Of a stretch of 64,000 bases of DNA, positions 42,141 to 51,137 are shown piece after piece. Both the position numbers and the translations under genes were made by a program. The notes beneath the pieces are model-generated. The model searched no databases. It saw only the letters and a program-made list of their open reading frames with translations, and was not told the DNA's origin. Positions within the stretch are counted from its first letter, which is position 1; each line of letters opens with the position of its first letter. This stretch comes from JAFGSI01 sp041287425 (GTDB lineage: Bacteria > Chloroflexota > Anaerolineae > Anaerolineales > Villigracilaceae): contig JBEULG010000003.1 of assembly GCA_041287425.1 (NCBI GenBank), positions 1-64,000 of the forward strand, given 5' to 3'.

Positions 42141-44161
42141 CGCGCCACCTCCACCTGCAGATTTTGGTAGATGTCCACGGTCGCCAGGTCGCCCGGCCCC
42201 AGCAGGATGGTGGTGTCGCTGCGCACGATCACGGCCGGGCCGCTGATCTGATTGCCGGGCTGCAGGCGTTCGGCGCGGTAGAGGGGGGTGCGGTGAGGGC
42301 CGTCAGCGAAGAGGACCGGTCGGTGTTCGAGCAGGGCCGGGGAGGGGTCTGGGCTGGCGGGTGGACGGGCGGGGAGGGGCGGCGGGTCGGTGCGGCCGAC
42401 CGCCCGCAGGCGCAGGTTGACCACTTCGAGGCAGGCGTTTTCCTGCGCGTAGCCATACTGACGGGCGTGCAGGGCGTGGAAGTCGGCGTAGACGTTTTCG
42501 CTGAAGGGGACGATGAGTTCGTAGGACTGGCCGCGGTAGCGCATGTCGAGGAAGGCTTCGAGGCGGATGTCCGTCTCGGCGACGCCCTCGGCGCGCAGTT
42601 CGTCCCGGCCGCGCCGGGCGAGAGGCTCGAGGCGGGCGGCCAGGTCGGTGATGGGCGTGTCGCCGGGCAGCATGACCGTTTGGGTGTAGTCTTTGATGAC
42701 CTCGGCGGCCAGCATGCCGAAGGCCGAGAGGGTAGAAGCCAGCGGCGGGATGAGCAGGCGAGGGATGCCCAGGCCGCGCGCCAAATCAGCAGCGTGCAGG
42801 CCGCCTGCTCCGCCGAAGGAGAGCAGGGTGAAGGCGCGCGGGTCGTGGCCGCGCTCGACCGAGATGACCCGCAGGGCGCGCTCCATGTGGGCATTGGCGA
42901 CCTGCACCACGCCCAGGGCGGCTTGCTCGGCGCTCAGGCCGAGTTCGGCGCCCAGGCGGGCCAGGGCGCGGCGGGCGCGCCGGAGGTCGAGCGGCATGGC
43001 GCCGCCGAGGAAGTGTTCGGCCTGCAGGCGGCCGAGCACCAGGTTGGCGTCGGTGACGGTGGGCAGGTCGCCGCCGCGCCCGTAGCAGGCCGGGCCGGGA
43101 TCGGCGCCGGCCGATTCGGGGCCGACGCGCAGGGCGCCGCCGGCATCCAGGCGGGCGAGGGAGCCGCCGCCCGCTCCGATGGTATGGATGTCGAGCAGCG
43201 GGACGCGGATGGGGCAGCCGCCGACGACGGCCTCGGTGGTGATTTGCGGCTGGCCGTCAATGAGGGCGACGTCGGTGGAGGTGCCGCCCATGTCGAAGGT
43301 GATGAGTTTGACGTCGGTGGAGGCGGCCGCCGTGCGCGCTACGTAGGCGCAGCCGACCACCCCGCCAGCCGGCCCGGAGAGGATGCAGCGCACGCCGAAG
43401 CGGCGCGCCTCGCCCAGGCTGATGCTGCCGCCGTTGGATTGCATGACGCGCAGCGTCACGCCGGGCGGCAGGTCGGATTCCAGGCGGCGCAGGTAGCGGT
43501 CGAGGGCCGGGGAGACGTAGGCGTTGACGGCGGTGGTGCTCATGCGTTCGTATTCGCGGTATTCGGGCAGGATTTCGGAGGAAAGCGAGGCCAGCAGTCC
43601 CTCTGCCCGCAGCCGGGCACCGATGGCCTGTTCGTGTTGCGGGTGCAGGAACGAGAAGAGCAGGCAGACGGCGACGCTTTCGATTTTTTGCCGTTTGATT
43701 TCCGCGACCCATCCTTCGACCTGGCGCTCGTCCAGCGGCTGGAGGATGCGGCCGTGCGAATCGACACGCTCGTCCACCTCGAAGCGCCGCTCGGCCGGGA
43801 TGAGCGGCGGGGGCGGGTCGGCGAAGAGGTCGTAGAGGGCCGGGCGGTTCTGGCGGCCGATTTGGAGGATGTCGCCGAAGCCGCGCGTCGTCACCAGGGC
43901 GGCCGCCGCGCCTTTGCGTTCGAGCAGGGCGTTGGTGGCCACCGTCGAGCCGTGAATGACCGTGATGGAGGCGGGCTGCGGGCTGAGCGGGGGAGGCTCA
44001 GCCTTGAGAATGCGCTGCAGCCCGTCCAGCACCGCCTCGGCCGGGTCGTGCGGCGTGGAGAGCAGTTTGAAGGTGTGCAGGGTTTGGGCGGCCGGGTCGT
44101 AGACGACGAAGTCGGTGAAGGTGCCGCCGATGTCAATGCCGATGCGGAGGGAGGCGTTCAT
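42137..44161 (-). CDS. hyuA: Hydantoinase/oxoprolinase subunit A
   Basis: The 674-aa protein is the ATP-binding partner of HyuB. The N-terminal phosphate motif IGIDIGGTFTDFVVYD (about 8-23) and the second ASKHA-type motif ITFDMGGTSTDVALID are both present, with GGGSLA between them. The family couples ATP hydrolysis to opening of cyclic amides or carboxylation. The frame runs upstream in low-complexity sequence without a ribosome site, so I use the ATG at 44161. Downstream hyuB is coupled by ATGA. Confidence 0.93.
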
Positions 44162-44177
44162 GGCGCGATGATACCCC

Positions 44178-44212
44178 GGAAAGAAAGAGATGCCCAGGCG
44201 CGCGCCTGGGCA
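44178..44212 (-). terminator. Terminator-like 22-bp palindrome between the repeat protein and hyuA
   Basis: TGCCCAGGCGC and GCGCCTGGGCA (44191-44212) form a perfect palindrome, followed on the minus strand by TCTCTTTCTTTCC. It separates the upstream repeat-protein gene from hyuAB. Confidence 0.65.
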
Positions 44213-44234
44213 TTCTTTGAGGCCGGGGGCAGGT

Positions 44235-46145
44235 TTAGGGGATGTTCGACTGGTTGAGGTTCTGGTTGGTGATGTAGAGCGTGCCGGGGTGGTCGTTGTT
44301 GCTGGAATAACTGCCGACCCAGATGAGGTAAGTGCCGGTCGGCGGATTGGGGATGTCAACCAGTGGATTGTAGGAGTTGTTGTTCCGGTCGGGGAAGCCG
44401 GAGTCGTCGTTGCAGTACCAGGTGCCGTTGGGCGCCAGGACGTTCATGGTCGAGTCGCCGCGGTCGTTGGCGATGAAGAAGAAGCGCAAACGGCTGGACG
44501 ACCCGCTGTAGTCGACCTGGTAGGTGGGCGCCTCGGTGGCCCAGCCGATGCAGCCGTAGGTATTGAGCGGGCTGGAGCGGACATCCACCGGCCCGCCGGC
44601 GGTGATGCTGACCGGGTAGGGGTCGGGGCTGAAGCCGGCCTGCAAGGTCCTCGAGCCGAAGACCGGGCTGAGGTTGGGGTTGAGGGAGGGCAGGGGTTGA
44701 GTGGTGATCGAAAGATTGCCCCGGTGGGTATCTCCGCGCCGGTACGAGTTGACCCAGATGTTGTACTCGCCAGACGGCGGATTGATAATGCGGACGGTGG
44801 GGTTCAGGCTGGAGTTCGAGTCGTCGTTGCAGTAGTATTGGCCGGTAGGCCCCATGACAACCATGGTGGTATCGCCGCCGAGGTCATCCTCGAAGCCGAT
44901 AGAAAGAGTCTCGGTCGAGCCGGACCAGTAGAGGCGCAGGGTGGGGGCGCTTTCGGCGAAGCCGCCGCAGCCGGCGATGTTCATGTCCCACACGTTCAGG
45001 GTGTTGCCGCTTTGGACGAAGACGACGTAGGGGTCGGGGCTGAACCCTGGCTGGAGGCTGATTTCTCCGTAGAGCGGGTCGAGAGTGGAGTCCAACCCTT
45101 CCTCCCCAAAGATATTGCCTGGGTTGAGGTCTTGCTGGGTGAGGTAAAGGGTGCCGCTGATTTGTCCCTCGCCCCGGTAACTGCCGATCCAGATGAGGTA
45201 TTGGCCCGGCTGGGGATTCGAGAGCGTGAGCATCGGGTCGAGCGAGTAACCGGAGTCGTCGTTGCACAGGTACAGGCCGTTGGGGGTGCGGAGAATCAAG
45301 GTAGTATCGTCAGAATACTCGGCCATGAAGAAGAGGTTGAGTTGTGACATCGAACCGGTCAATTCGAGGCGGAAGGAGGGTTCGCTGCTCGTATAGCCCA
45401 GACAGCCGGAACCGAGGTCCAGGGAGTACACGTCCACGTCGCCGCCGGTCATGGCGTAGGCGGTGTAGGGGTCAGGCTGGAAATTGCTGGAAAGCACAAT
45501 CTCGCCGCCAAGCGGCTCGGCGCCGGGATTGAGGCGACCGGTGAAATCGGGATGGACGGGGTCGAGGTCCTGCTGGGTGATGTAAAGGCGTCCGCTGCCG
45601 GTCTGTCCCTCGGCCAGGTTGGTAATCCAGATGGCGTAGGCGCCCGCATTCGGGTAGGAAATTTGCAGCATGGGGTCTGGGCCGCCCAGGCCGGAGTCGT
45701 CGTTGCACAGGTAGCGGCCGTCAGGGGTGGAGACGATGAGGGCGGTATCGGCGTTGTTTTCGGCAATGTAGAAGATGCGCAGGGCGGGGGCCTCGCCGCT
45801 CCAGTTGAGAATGTAATCCGGCTGGCGGGCGGTGAAGCCGGCGCATGCGCTGCCCAGGTTCAGGTTGTACACGTCCAGGTTGCCGCCGCCGTTGCTGGCA
45901 GGGGTGATGTACGGGTCGGGCGAGAAGCCGCCCTGCAGGTCAATGACCCCGGCGCGCGGCTCGGCGGAGGGATTCAGGCCGAAGCCCAGCAGGCTCCAAT
46001 CTAGAATGCCTGCCTGGAACAGCAAGAAGCCACCCCCGACGATTACGAGGCAGCACAGACAAAGTAAAATCACTACAATGCCTGCGATGAGCCAGGTCTT
46101 TCTGGCGCTGCCGCTCTTGGGTTGGATTGGGTTTTCAGATGTCAT
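44235..46145 (-). CDS. Membrane-anchored protein with four PPC-like beta repeats
   Basis: The 636-aa protein has a cytoplasmic Lys/Arg start, one long membrane helix (about 18-44, Cys-rich) and then four tandem units of about 135-150 residues. Each unit runs from a GGFSPDPY-type opening to a (Y/W)xCNDDSG motif and ends in an NPxxGxYxIWVxSY...GxLYIT strand pair. These features recall pre-peptidase C-terminal (PPC) domains, which are secreted beta-sandwiches. The Asp-rich NDDSG loop may bind calcium, and two Cys per unit may form a disulfide. It should face outward. Function unknown, perhaps adhesion. On the minus strand TATAAT is at 46196-46201 and AAGGAG precedes the ATG. Confidence 0.78.
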   Translation of the reverse strand: MTSENPIQPKSGSARKTWLIAGIVVILLCLCCLVIVGGGFLLFQAGILDWSLLGFGLNPSAEPRAGVIDLQGGFSPDPYITPASNGGGNLDVYNLNLGSACAGFTARQPDYILNWSGEAPALRIFYIAENNADTALIVSTPDGRYLCNDDSGLGGPDPMLQISYPNAGAYAIWITNLAEGQTGSGRLYITQQDLDPVHPDFTGRLNPGAEPLGGEIVLSSNFQPDPYTAYAMTGGDVDVYSLDLGSGCLGYTSSEPSFRLELTGSMSQLNLFFMAEYSDDTTLILRTPNGLYLCNDDSGYSLDPMLTLSNPQPGQYLIWIGSYRGEGQISGTLYLTQQDLNPGNIFGEEGLDSTLDPLYGEISLQPGFSPDPYVVFVQSGNTLNVWDMNIAGCGGFAESAPTLRLYWSGSTETLSIGFEDDLGGDTTMVVMGPTGQYYCNDDSNSSLNPTVRIINPPSGEYNIWVNSYRRGDTHRGNLSITTQPLPSLNPNLSPVFGSRTLQAGFSPDPYPVSITAGGPVDVRSSPLNTYGCIGWATEAPTYQVDYSGSSSRLRFFFIANDRGDSTMNVLAPNGTWYCNDDSGFPDRNNNSYNPLVDIPNPPTGTYLIWVGSYSSNNDHPGTLYITNQNLNQSNIP

Positions 46146-46195
46146 AGGGGAGACTCCTTTTTGGAAAAGTGGAGGGACTTCATAAATTAAAGGGT

Positions 46196-46201
46196 ATTAT
46201 A
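46196..46201 (-). promoter_or_regulatory. -10 hexamer of the repeat-protein gene
   Basis: On the minus strand TATAAT within GGGTTGTATAATACCC, itself an inverted repeat (GGGT...ACCC) that could serve as an operator. No clear -35. Confidence 0.5.
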
Positions 46202-46283
46202 CAACCCTTTGGATATTCCATGTTTGAGTGTGGGGTGTCAACCGGCAGGCAGGAGGGCGGGAAAAGTTAGGAAGAGAGGAGGG

Positions 46284-46312
46284 TTGCGCCCGCGCCTCTC
46301 TCTCTGTATACT
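46284..46312 (+). promoter_or_regulatory. Promoter of the DUF2804 gene
   Basis: TTGCGC (46284-46289) and TATACT (46307-46312) are 17 bp apart, about 30 nt before the start codon. Confidence 0.6.
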
Positions 46313-46341
46313 TGTTGGAGACCAACGAGGAGATGAATCCC

Positions 46342-47376
46342 ATGCAAACCGAACTGACCCAGCCCGGCCCTCTCCTGGATTCGGCCGGGCGCCTGACGCA
46401 GGTGGGCTGGGCGCGCCAGCCGCTGCTGGATTGCAACCTGGAAAATGCCCGCTTCTACGCCTTGCGTTTTCTGCAGCGTTTTCGCATTAAGCGCTGGGAT
46501 TATTACGCCGTCTTTACGCCCCGGCGCTTCTTTTCCGCGACCATCGCCGACCTGGGCTACGCTGGCAATGTTTTCGTTTACACCCTAGACTTCGAGACCG
46601 GCGACCTGCACGAGGAGGGGCTGGTCATCCCGCTGGCAAAGGGCATCGTGCTGCCACGCAGCAGTCGCGCCGGCGAGAGTTCCTTCGAAAACGCTCAGGC
46701 GCGGCTCCATTTCCGGGCAGCGGAGGATGAGCGCCGTCTCTCGGTCGAGTGGCCCGCCTTCCATGCCGGGCGCGGCATCTCGGCCGACATCACCCTGTCC
46801 ACGCCGCCGGGCGCAGAGACGATGACCATCGTCATCCCCATCGGCCGCCGGCGTTTCTATTACAACACCAAAATCAATTGTCTGCCTGCCGGCGGCTGGC
46901 TGCGCTATGGCGACCGGCGCGAGGCACTGAATCCGCAAACCTGCATCGGTTCGCTCGACTGGGGGCGCGGCATATGGGAGTACCGTTCCTTCTGGAACTG
47001 GGCCTCGGCCTCCGGTTTCCTCCCCGACGGGCGCAGGCTGGGCCTCAACCTGGGGCGCGGCTTCGGCGACCTCTCGGCCGCGACCGAAAACGCCCTCATC
47101 CTGGACAACCGCATCCACAAACTCGAACAGGTCGATTTCGACTACGTCTCCGGCGATTACATGCAGCCCTGGCATTTTACCGACCACCAGGGCCGCCTCG
47201 ACCTGACCTTCACTCCCTTCAAGGAGCGTTGCGCCCGCACCAATCTGGGCCTCATTTTCAGCGAAGTCCATCAAATGTTCGGGCGCTATTCCGGCAAGGC
47301 TGTTGCCGATGACGGTGAAATCATCCAGATTCGAGATTTGATCGGCTTTGCCGAAGAGCATCACGCCCGCTGGTAG
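46342..47376 (+). CDS. DUF2804-family protein
   Basis: The 344-aa protein is beta-rich, with blocks YNTKINCLPAGGWL, SLDWGRGIWEY and RGFGDLSAATENAL. I associate these with DUF2804, a family of unknown biochemical role that resembles lipocalin/AttH-like folds. No signal peptide or membrane helix. I choose the ATG at 46342 because AGGAG lies 9 nt upstream; the ATG at 46333 would abut the ribosome site. It leads a cluster with an MFS transporter and a GH2 enzyme. Confidence 0.8.
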   Translation: MQTELTQPGPLLDSAGRLTQVGWARQPLLDCNLENARFYALRFLQRFRIKRWDYYAVFTPRRFFSATIADLGYAGNVFVYTLDFETGDLHEEGLVIPLAKGIVLPRSSRAGESSFENAQARLHFRAAEDERRLSVEWPAFHAGRGISADITLSTPPGAETMTIVIPIGRRRFYYNTKINCLPAGGWLRYGDRREALNPQTCIGSLDWGRGIWEYRSFWNWASASGFLPDGRRLGLNLGRGFGDLSAATENALILDNRIHKLEQVDFDYVSGDYMQPWHFTDHQGRLDLTFTPFKERCARTNLGLIFSEVHQMFGRYSGKAVADDGEIIQIRDLIGFAEEHHARW

Positions 47377-47418
47377 CCTCAGCAACCATTCTTATCGCCT
47401 TCGACGCACAGGAGTCTC

Positions 47419-48693
47419 ATGAAACCCAAACTATCCCCAAGAATCTGGACCGCCATCGTCCTGCTGGCCTTTTCGGGCCAATTGGCCTGGGGGGTCGAGA
47501 ACCAATATTTCAATACCTTCATGTACAACAACATCACGCCCGACCCGCGCCCGGTCTCGTGGATGGTGGCGGCCAGCGCCGTCACGGCCACCCTGACCAC
47601 TATCCTGATGGGGACGTTGAGCGACCGGACGCGGACGCGCTGGGGCCGCCGCCGGCCCTTCATTTTGTTTGGTTACCTGGCGTGGGCCGTTTTCACCGCC
47701 CTCTTTCCGGCGGCGGCCTTCTTCCGTCCCGTCACGCTGGCCATCGGCATGGCCATCCTGTTCGACTGCGTCATGACCTTCTTCGGTTCGACGGCCAACG
47801 ACGCCGCCCTGAACGCCTACATCACCGATGTCACCCGCCTCGAAAACCGCGGCCGGGTGATGAGCGTGGTCGAGATTCTGACCTGGGTCGCCATCCTGAT
47901 CGTCTATGGCGGGGCAGGGTTCATCATTGATTCGTTTGGTTACTTTCCTTTCTTTTACCTCATCGGGGGCTTGGTGTTCGTCCTCGGTTTGATCGGCGGC
48001 CTCCTCGTGCAGGAAGAGCCGCTTGCCGAAAAGCCGCAGGGCGGCTACTGGCGTCAGATTGCCGAGAGCCTCCGCTGGAGGAGCCTGTTGGCCCATCGGG
48101 ATTTCTTCCTCGTCCTGATGGGCATTTCCCTGTGGGCGGTTGCTCAGAACATCTTCTTCCCCTACCTCATCATCTACCTCCAACATTATCTGCGCTTCGA
48201 CACGCTGACGTCTTCGCTCACCATCGCCGTCTGCATTCTGGTCGGCGGGATTGCCATGGCCTATCCGTTGGGCGTGCTCATCGACCGCCGCGGCCGCAAA
48301 CCGGTCGCCCTGCTGGCGGTAGCAGCCGAGGCCCTTGGCCTGATTCTCTTCTCGCTGACCGACCGCCTGCTCCCGCTCATCCTGACCGGCATCCTCTGGC
48401 TGGTGCCGCTGACCGCCTGGACGATTGCCACCGGCGCCTGGAGCAAGGACCTCTTCCCGCCCGACAGGCGTGGCCAGTTCGCCGGCTACTACCTGTTCTT
48501 TTGGGTCATGCTGCCGATGATTCTCGGCCCCCTCACCGGCGGCTGGCTCGGCAGCGCCTACGGCATCCAGACGGTCATTGACGGCCAGGCGGCCTACATT
48601 CCCACCCCGCTGCTGTTCCAGGTGGCTGGCGGCGCCACCCTCCTGGCTGCGATTCCCCTCTTGTTTGTCAGAGAGCAAACAGCCAAAGGATAG
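47419..48693 (+). CDS. MFS transporter (sugar-type, GPH/SLC45-like)
   Basis: The 424-aa protein has about 12 predicted membrane helices. The signature loop GTLSDRTRTRWGRRRPFI (about 57-74) between helices 2 and 3 matches glycoside/pentoside or sucrose-type cation symporters, and a second loop LIDRRGRKPVALL is in the C-terminal half. Probably imports an oligosaccharide or glycoside for the GH2 enzyme coded just downstream. The gap to that gene is about 20 nt. ACAGGAG lies before the ATG. Confidence 0.88.
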   Translation: MKPKLSPRIWTAIVLLAFSGQLAWGVENQYFNTFMYNNITPDPRPVSWMVAASAVTATLTTILMGTLSDRTRTRWGRRRPFILFGYLAWAVFTALFPAAAFFRPVTLAIGMAILFDCVMTFFGSTANDAALNAYITDVTRLENRGRVMSVVEILTWVAILIVYGGAGFIIDSFGYFPFFYLIGGLVFVLGLIGGLLVQEEPLAEKPQGGYWRQIAESLRWRSLLAHRDFFLVLMGISLWAVAQNIFFPYLIIYLQHYLRFDTLTSSLTIAVCILVGGIAMAYPLGVLIDRRGRKPVALLAVAAEALGLILFSLTDRLLPLILTGILWLVPLTAWTIATGAWSKDLFPPDRRGQFAGYYLFFWVMLPMILGPLTGGWLGSAYGIQTVIDGQAAYIPTPLLFQVAGGATLLAAIPLLFVREQTAKG

Positions 48694-48713
48694 CCTTTCG
48701 ATTGGAGCAAACC

Positions 48714-50555
48714 GTGTCCTATCGCCCTGCTTCTGGACCTCTGATGACCCGCTGGGCTGCCGGCGTGGACCCTGAAAACGTCTGGCCGGAGTATCCGCGC
48801 CCACAGATGACCCGCCCCGACTGGCTCAATTTGAACGGTCTGTGGAATTTTGCCATCACCCGACGCCTGCCCGGCGCGCCCCCCGACCAGCCGCCGTTTG
48901 GCGGCAGCCTCCAGCCGATTGGCGAGGACGAAGAAGATGGCCTGTTCGTGCGCCTGGCCGGCCAAATCCTGGTGCCTTTCCCCATCGAGTCGGCGCTTTC
49001 GGGGGTCAAATACGCTCTGCGCCCCGACGAGCGCCTGTGGTACTGGCGCACTTTCCGTGTGCCGCCGGAGTGGCGCGGCCGGCGCGTCCTGCTCCATTTC
49101 GGGGCTGTGGACTGGGAGACGGTGGTGTGGGTCAACGGAGCGCAGATCGGCCTGCACCGCGGCGGTTACCTCCCCTTCACCTTCGAGGTGACGCCCTTTC
49201 TCAAGGACGGCGACAATGACCTCGTCGTCGCCGTCTGGGATCCGACCGATACCCACTGGCAGCAGCGCGGCAAGCAGAGCCTGGCGCCCAAGTCCATCTG
49301 GTACACGGCTGTCTCGGGCATCTGGCAGACGGTTTGGCTGGAGCCGGTCCCCCAGGCGTATATTGCCGGCCTGAAAATTACCCCCGACGTGGACGCCGGC
49401 CAGGTGCGGGTGAAGATTCGGCCCGGCGGCGCAGAAGACCGGCTGGGGGCCGTGCGGGTACAGGTCAGGGACGCAGGGCGGCTGGTCGCCCAGGCGCAGG
49501 CCGCCTCGGCGCGGGACGAGCTCCGCATCCCGATTCCCCGTCCCAGCCTGTGGAGTCCCGATTCACCCCATCTATACGAGGTTGAAATCGCAGCCGGCGA
49601 GGACCGGGTTGGCAGTTATTTCGGGATGCGCAAATTCAGCCTCGGCCAGGACGAACAAGGCCGCACGCGCCTGTGCCTGAATAATCGCCCCCTGTTCCTG
49701 TTCGGCCCGCTCGACCAGGGCTATTGGCCCGACGGCCTGTACACGCCTCCCTGCGCCGAAGCCATGCGCTGGGACCTCGAACTCATCAAGGGCCTGGGCT
49801 GCAACATGCTGCGCAAGCACGTCAAGGTCGAACCGGCGCGCTATTACTACGAGTGCGACCGGCTGGGGCTGATCGTCTGGCAGGATATGCCCAACGGCGG
49901 CAAATCTCAGACCGAGATGCAGGCCATTTTTTCCCTGCTCTTTGGCCCCAAGCGCCAGGATGACAGGGCGCTCTGGCGGCATGGGCGCAATGAGCCGGAG
50001 TCGCGTGAGGATTTCCTGCGCGAGTTGCAGGAGATGGTCGAGCACCTGTATCATTTCCCCTGCATTGCCGTCTGGGTGCCGTTCAACGAAGGCTGGGGAC
50101 AGTTCGAGGCGCGCGCCGTAGCAGCCCGGCTGCGCGACCTCGACCCGACCCGCCTGGTAGACCACGCCAGCGGCTGGTTCGACCAGGGGGCAGGGGATTT
50201 CCGCAGCCGCCACATCTATGGCCTGGCGCTCAAACCCGAACCGCTGGAAGCCCGCCGCGCCGCCGCCCTGACCGAGTTCGGCGGCTATAGCCTGAAAGTC
50301 GAGGGGCATCTCTGGAATCCGGCCGCCGCTTTCGGTTACAAGAAGTTTGAGTCCTCGGCCGCCCTGACGGAGGCTTACCTGTTGCTCTTGGAAGAGGAAC
50401 TGAAACCCTGGGTGGAGGCCGGTCTCTCGGCGGCCATCTACACCCAGACGACCGATGTCGAAATCGAGGTCAATGGGTATGTGACCTATGACCGCCAGGT
50501 CGAGAAGATGGACTTCGACCGGCTGCGGGAGGCACACCGCGCCTTGCAGGGATGA
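48714..50555 (+). CDS. Glycoside hydrolase family 2 protein (beta-galactosidase/glucuronidase-like)
   Basis: The 613-aa protein has the GH2 order: a jelly-roll sugar-binding domain (about 20-190, with LNGLWNFAI and YWRTFRVP), an immunoglobulin-like domain (about 195-290) and a TIM barrel (about 300-600). The acid/base Glu is in PFNEGWGQF and the nucleophile Glu is likely in LTEFGGYS. No signal peptide, so it acts on imported sugars; the neighbouring MFS transporter fits. I start at GTG 48714 because GGAG lies 6 nt upstream; TTG at 48702 is the alternative. The substrate is not known. Confidence 0.9.
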   Translation: MSYRPASGPLMTRWAAGVDPENVWPEYPRPQMTRPDWLNLNGLWNFAITRRLPGAPPDQPPFGGSLQPIGEDEEDGLFVRLAGQILVPFPIESALSGVKYALRPDERLWYWRTFRVPPEWRGRRVLLHFGAVDWETVVWVNGAQIGLHRGGYLPFTFEVTPFLKDGDNDLVVAVWDPTDTHWQQRGKQSLAPKSIWYTAVSGIWQTVWLEPVPQAYIAGLKITPDVDAGQVRVKIRPGGAEDRLGAVRVQVRDAGRLVAQAQAASARDELRIPIPRPSLWSPDSPHLYEVEIAAGEDRVGSYFGMRKFSLGQDEQGRTRLCLNNRPLFLFGPLDQGYWPDGLYTPPCAEAMRWDLELIKGLGCNMLRKHVKVEPARYYYECDRLGLIVWQDMPNGGKSQTEMQAIFSLLFGPKRQDDRALWRHGRNEPESREDFLRELQEMVEHLYHFPCIAVWVPFNEGWGQFEARAVAARLRDLDPTRLVDHASGWFDQGAGDFRSRHIYGLALKPEPLEARRAAALTEFGGYSLKVEGHLWNPAAAFGYKKFESSAALTEAYLLLLEEELKPWVEAGLSAAIYTQTTDVEIEVNGYVTYDRQVEKMDFDRLREAHRALQG

Positions 50556-50589
50556 AACGATCCTTGCCCCTCCTTCCGTGACGCCGCCA

Positions 50590-51066
50590 TCAAGGCAGGA
50601 GCAGACGGCCGACCTCCTCCTCGATGGCGGCGGCGGCTTCATCCAGAGCGGCGCGGACCTCAGGGCTGAGTCCGGCACCCAGGGCGAAAGTCGCCCCGAC
50701 GATGCCGACCAGACGGATCTGGCAGGCTGTCGGGGACGGGTCGAGCGCCCGGCTGAGGGCGAGCGCCTCGGCCGCGCCCCAGCCGTGGGCCGAACCAGAG
50801 CCGGGCGCAAAGGCGGCCGCCTCGTCGGGAGACAGACGCAGCACCCTCCCCGGCGGGAGGGAATCGGCCCGGACGGCGTCCACGATGACGGCAGCGCGCG
50901 CCCCGGCCGTCAGGTCGAGCAGCCCCAGGCCGGGCAGCCCGGCCGCCTCCACCCGCACGCGCCGCGCCGTTTGGGGGTACTTTTCCTGCCAGCGGCGGAC
51001 GGCCTCCAGGCCGGCTCCGTCGTCGCCGCGCAGGCTTTGCCCGATGCCGATGACCACAACGTCCAT
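50590..51066 (-). CDS. Hydrogenase maturation protease (HyaD/HycI family)
   Basis: The 158-aa endopeptidase removes the C-terminal tail of the NiFe large subunit after nickel insertion. The N-terminus VVVIGIGQSLRGDDGAGLEAV (split as GIGQSLRGDDG, Glu about 21) holds the first nickel-sensing acidic residue. The central LLDLTAGARAAVIVDAV segment holds the second Asp, and the usual C-terminal His appears to be replaced or absent, which I note as odd. It follows the large subunit gene by 71 nt, with a hairpin between. No other hyp genes are in the window. Confidence 0.88.
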   Translation of the reverse strand: MDVVVIGIGQSLRGDDGAGLEAVRRWQEKYPQTARRVRVEAAGLPGLGLLDLTAGARAAVIVDAVRADSLPPGRVLRLSPDEAAAFAPGSGSAHGWGAAEALALSRALDPSPTACQIRLVGIVGATFALGAGLSPEVRAALDEAAAAIEEEVGRLLLP

Positions 51067-51092
51067 GAAGATAATTTTACCGCCGCTTGACG

Positions 51093-51123
51093 AAAAGACC
51101 CGGTCTCTGCGAGAGGCCGGGTC
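51093..51123 (-). terminator. Hairpin between hydrogenase large subunit and protease genes
   Basis: On the minus strand GACCCGG/CCGGGTC (7 bp) enclose a smaller CTC/GAG stem and are followed by TTTTCG. Read-through would give low protease levels, suitable for a catalyst needed in small amounts. Confidence 0.7.
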
Positions 51124-51137
51124 CTGGCTTTCCCACA

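Noticed and set aside
42164..44257. 697-codon plus-strand frame
   Set aside because: Antisense to hyuA; Gly/Val/Asp/Ala-rich without family motifs.
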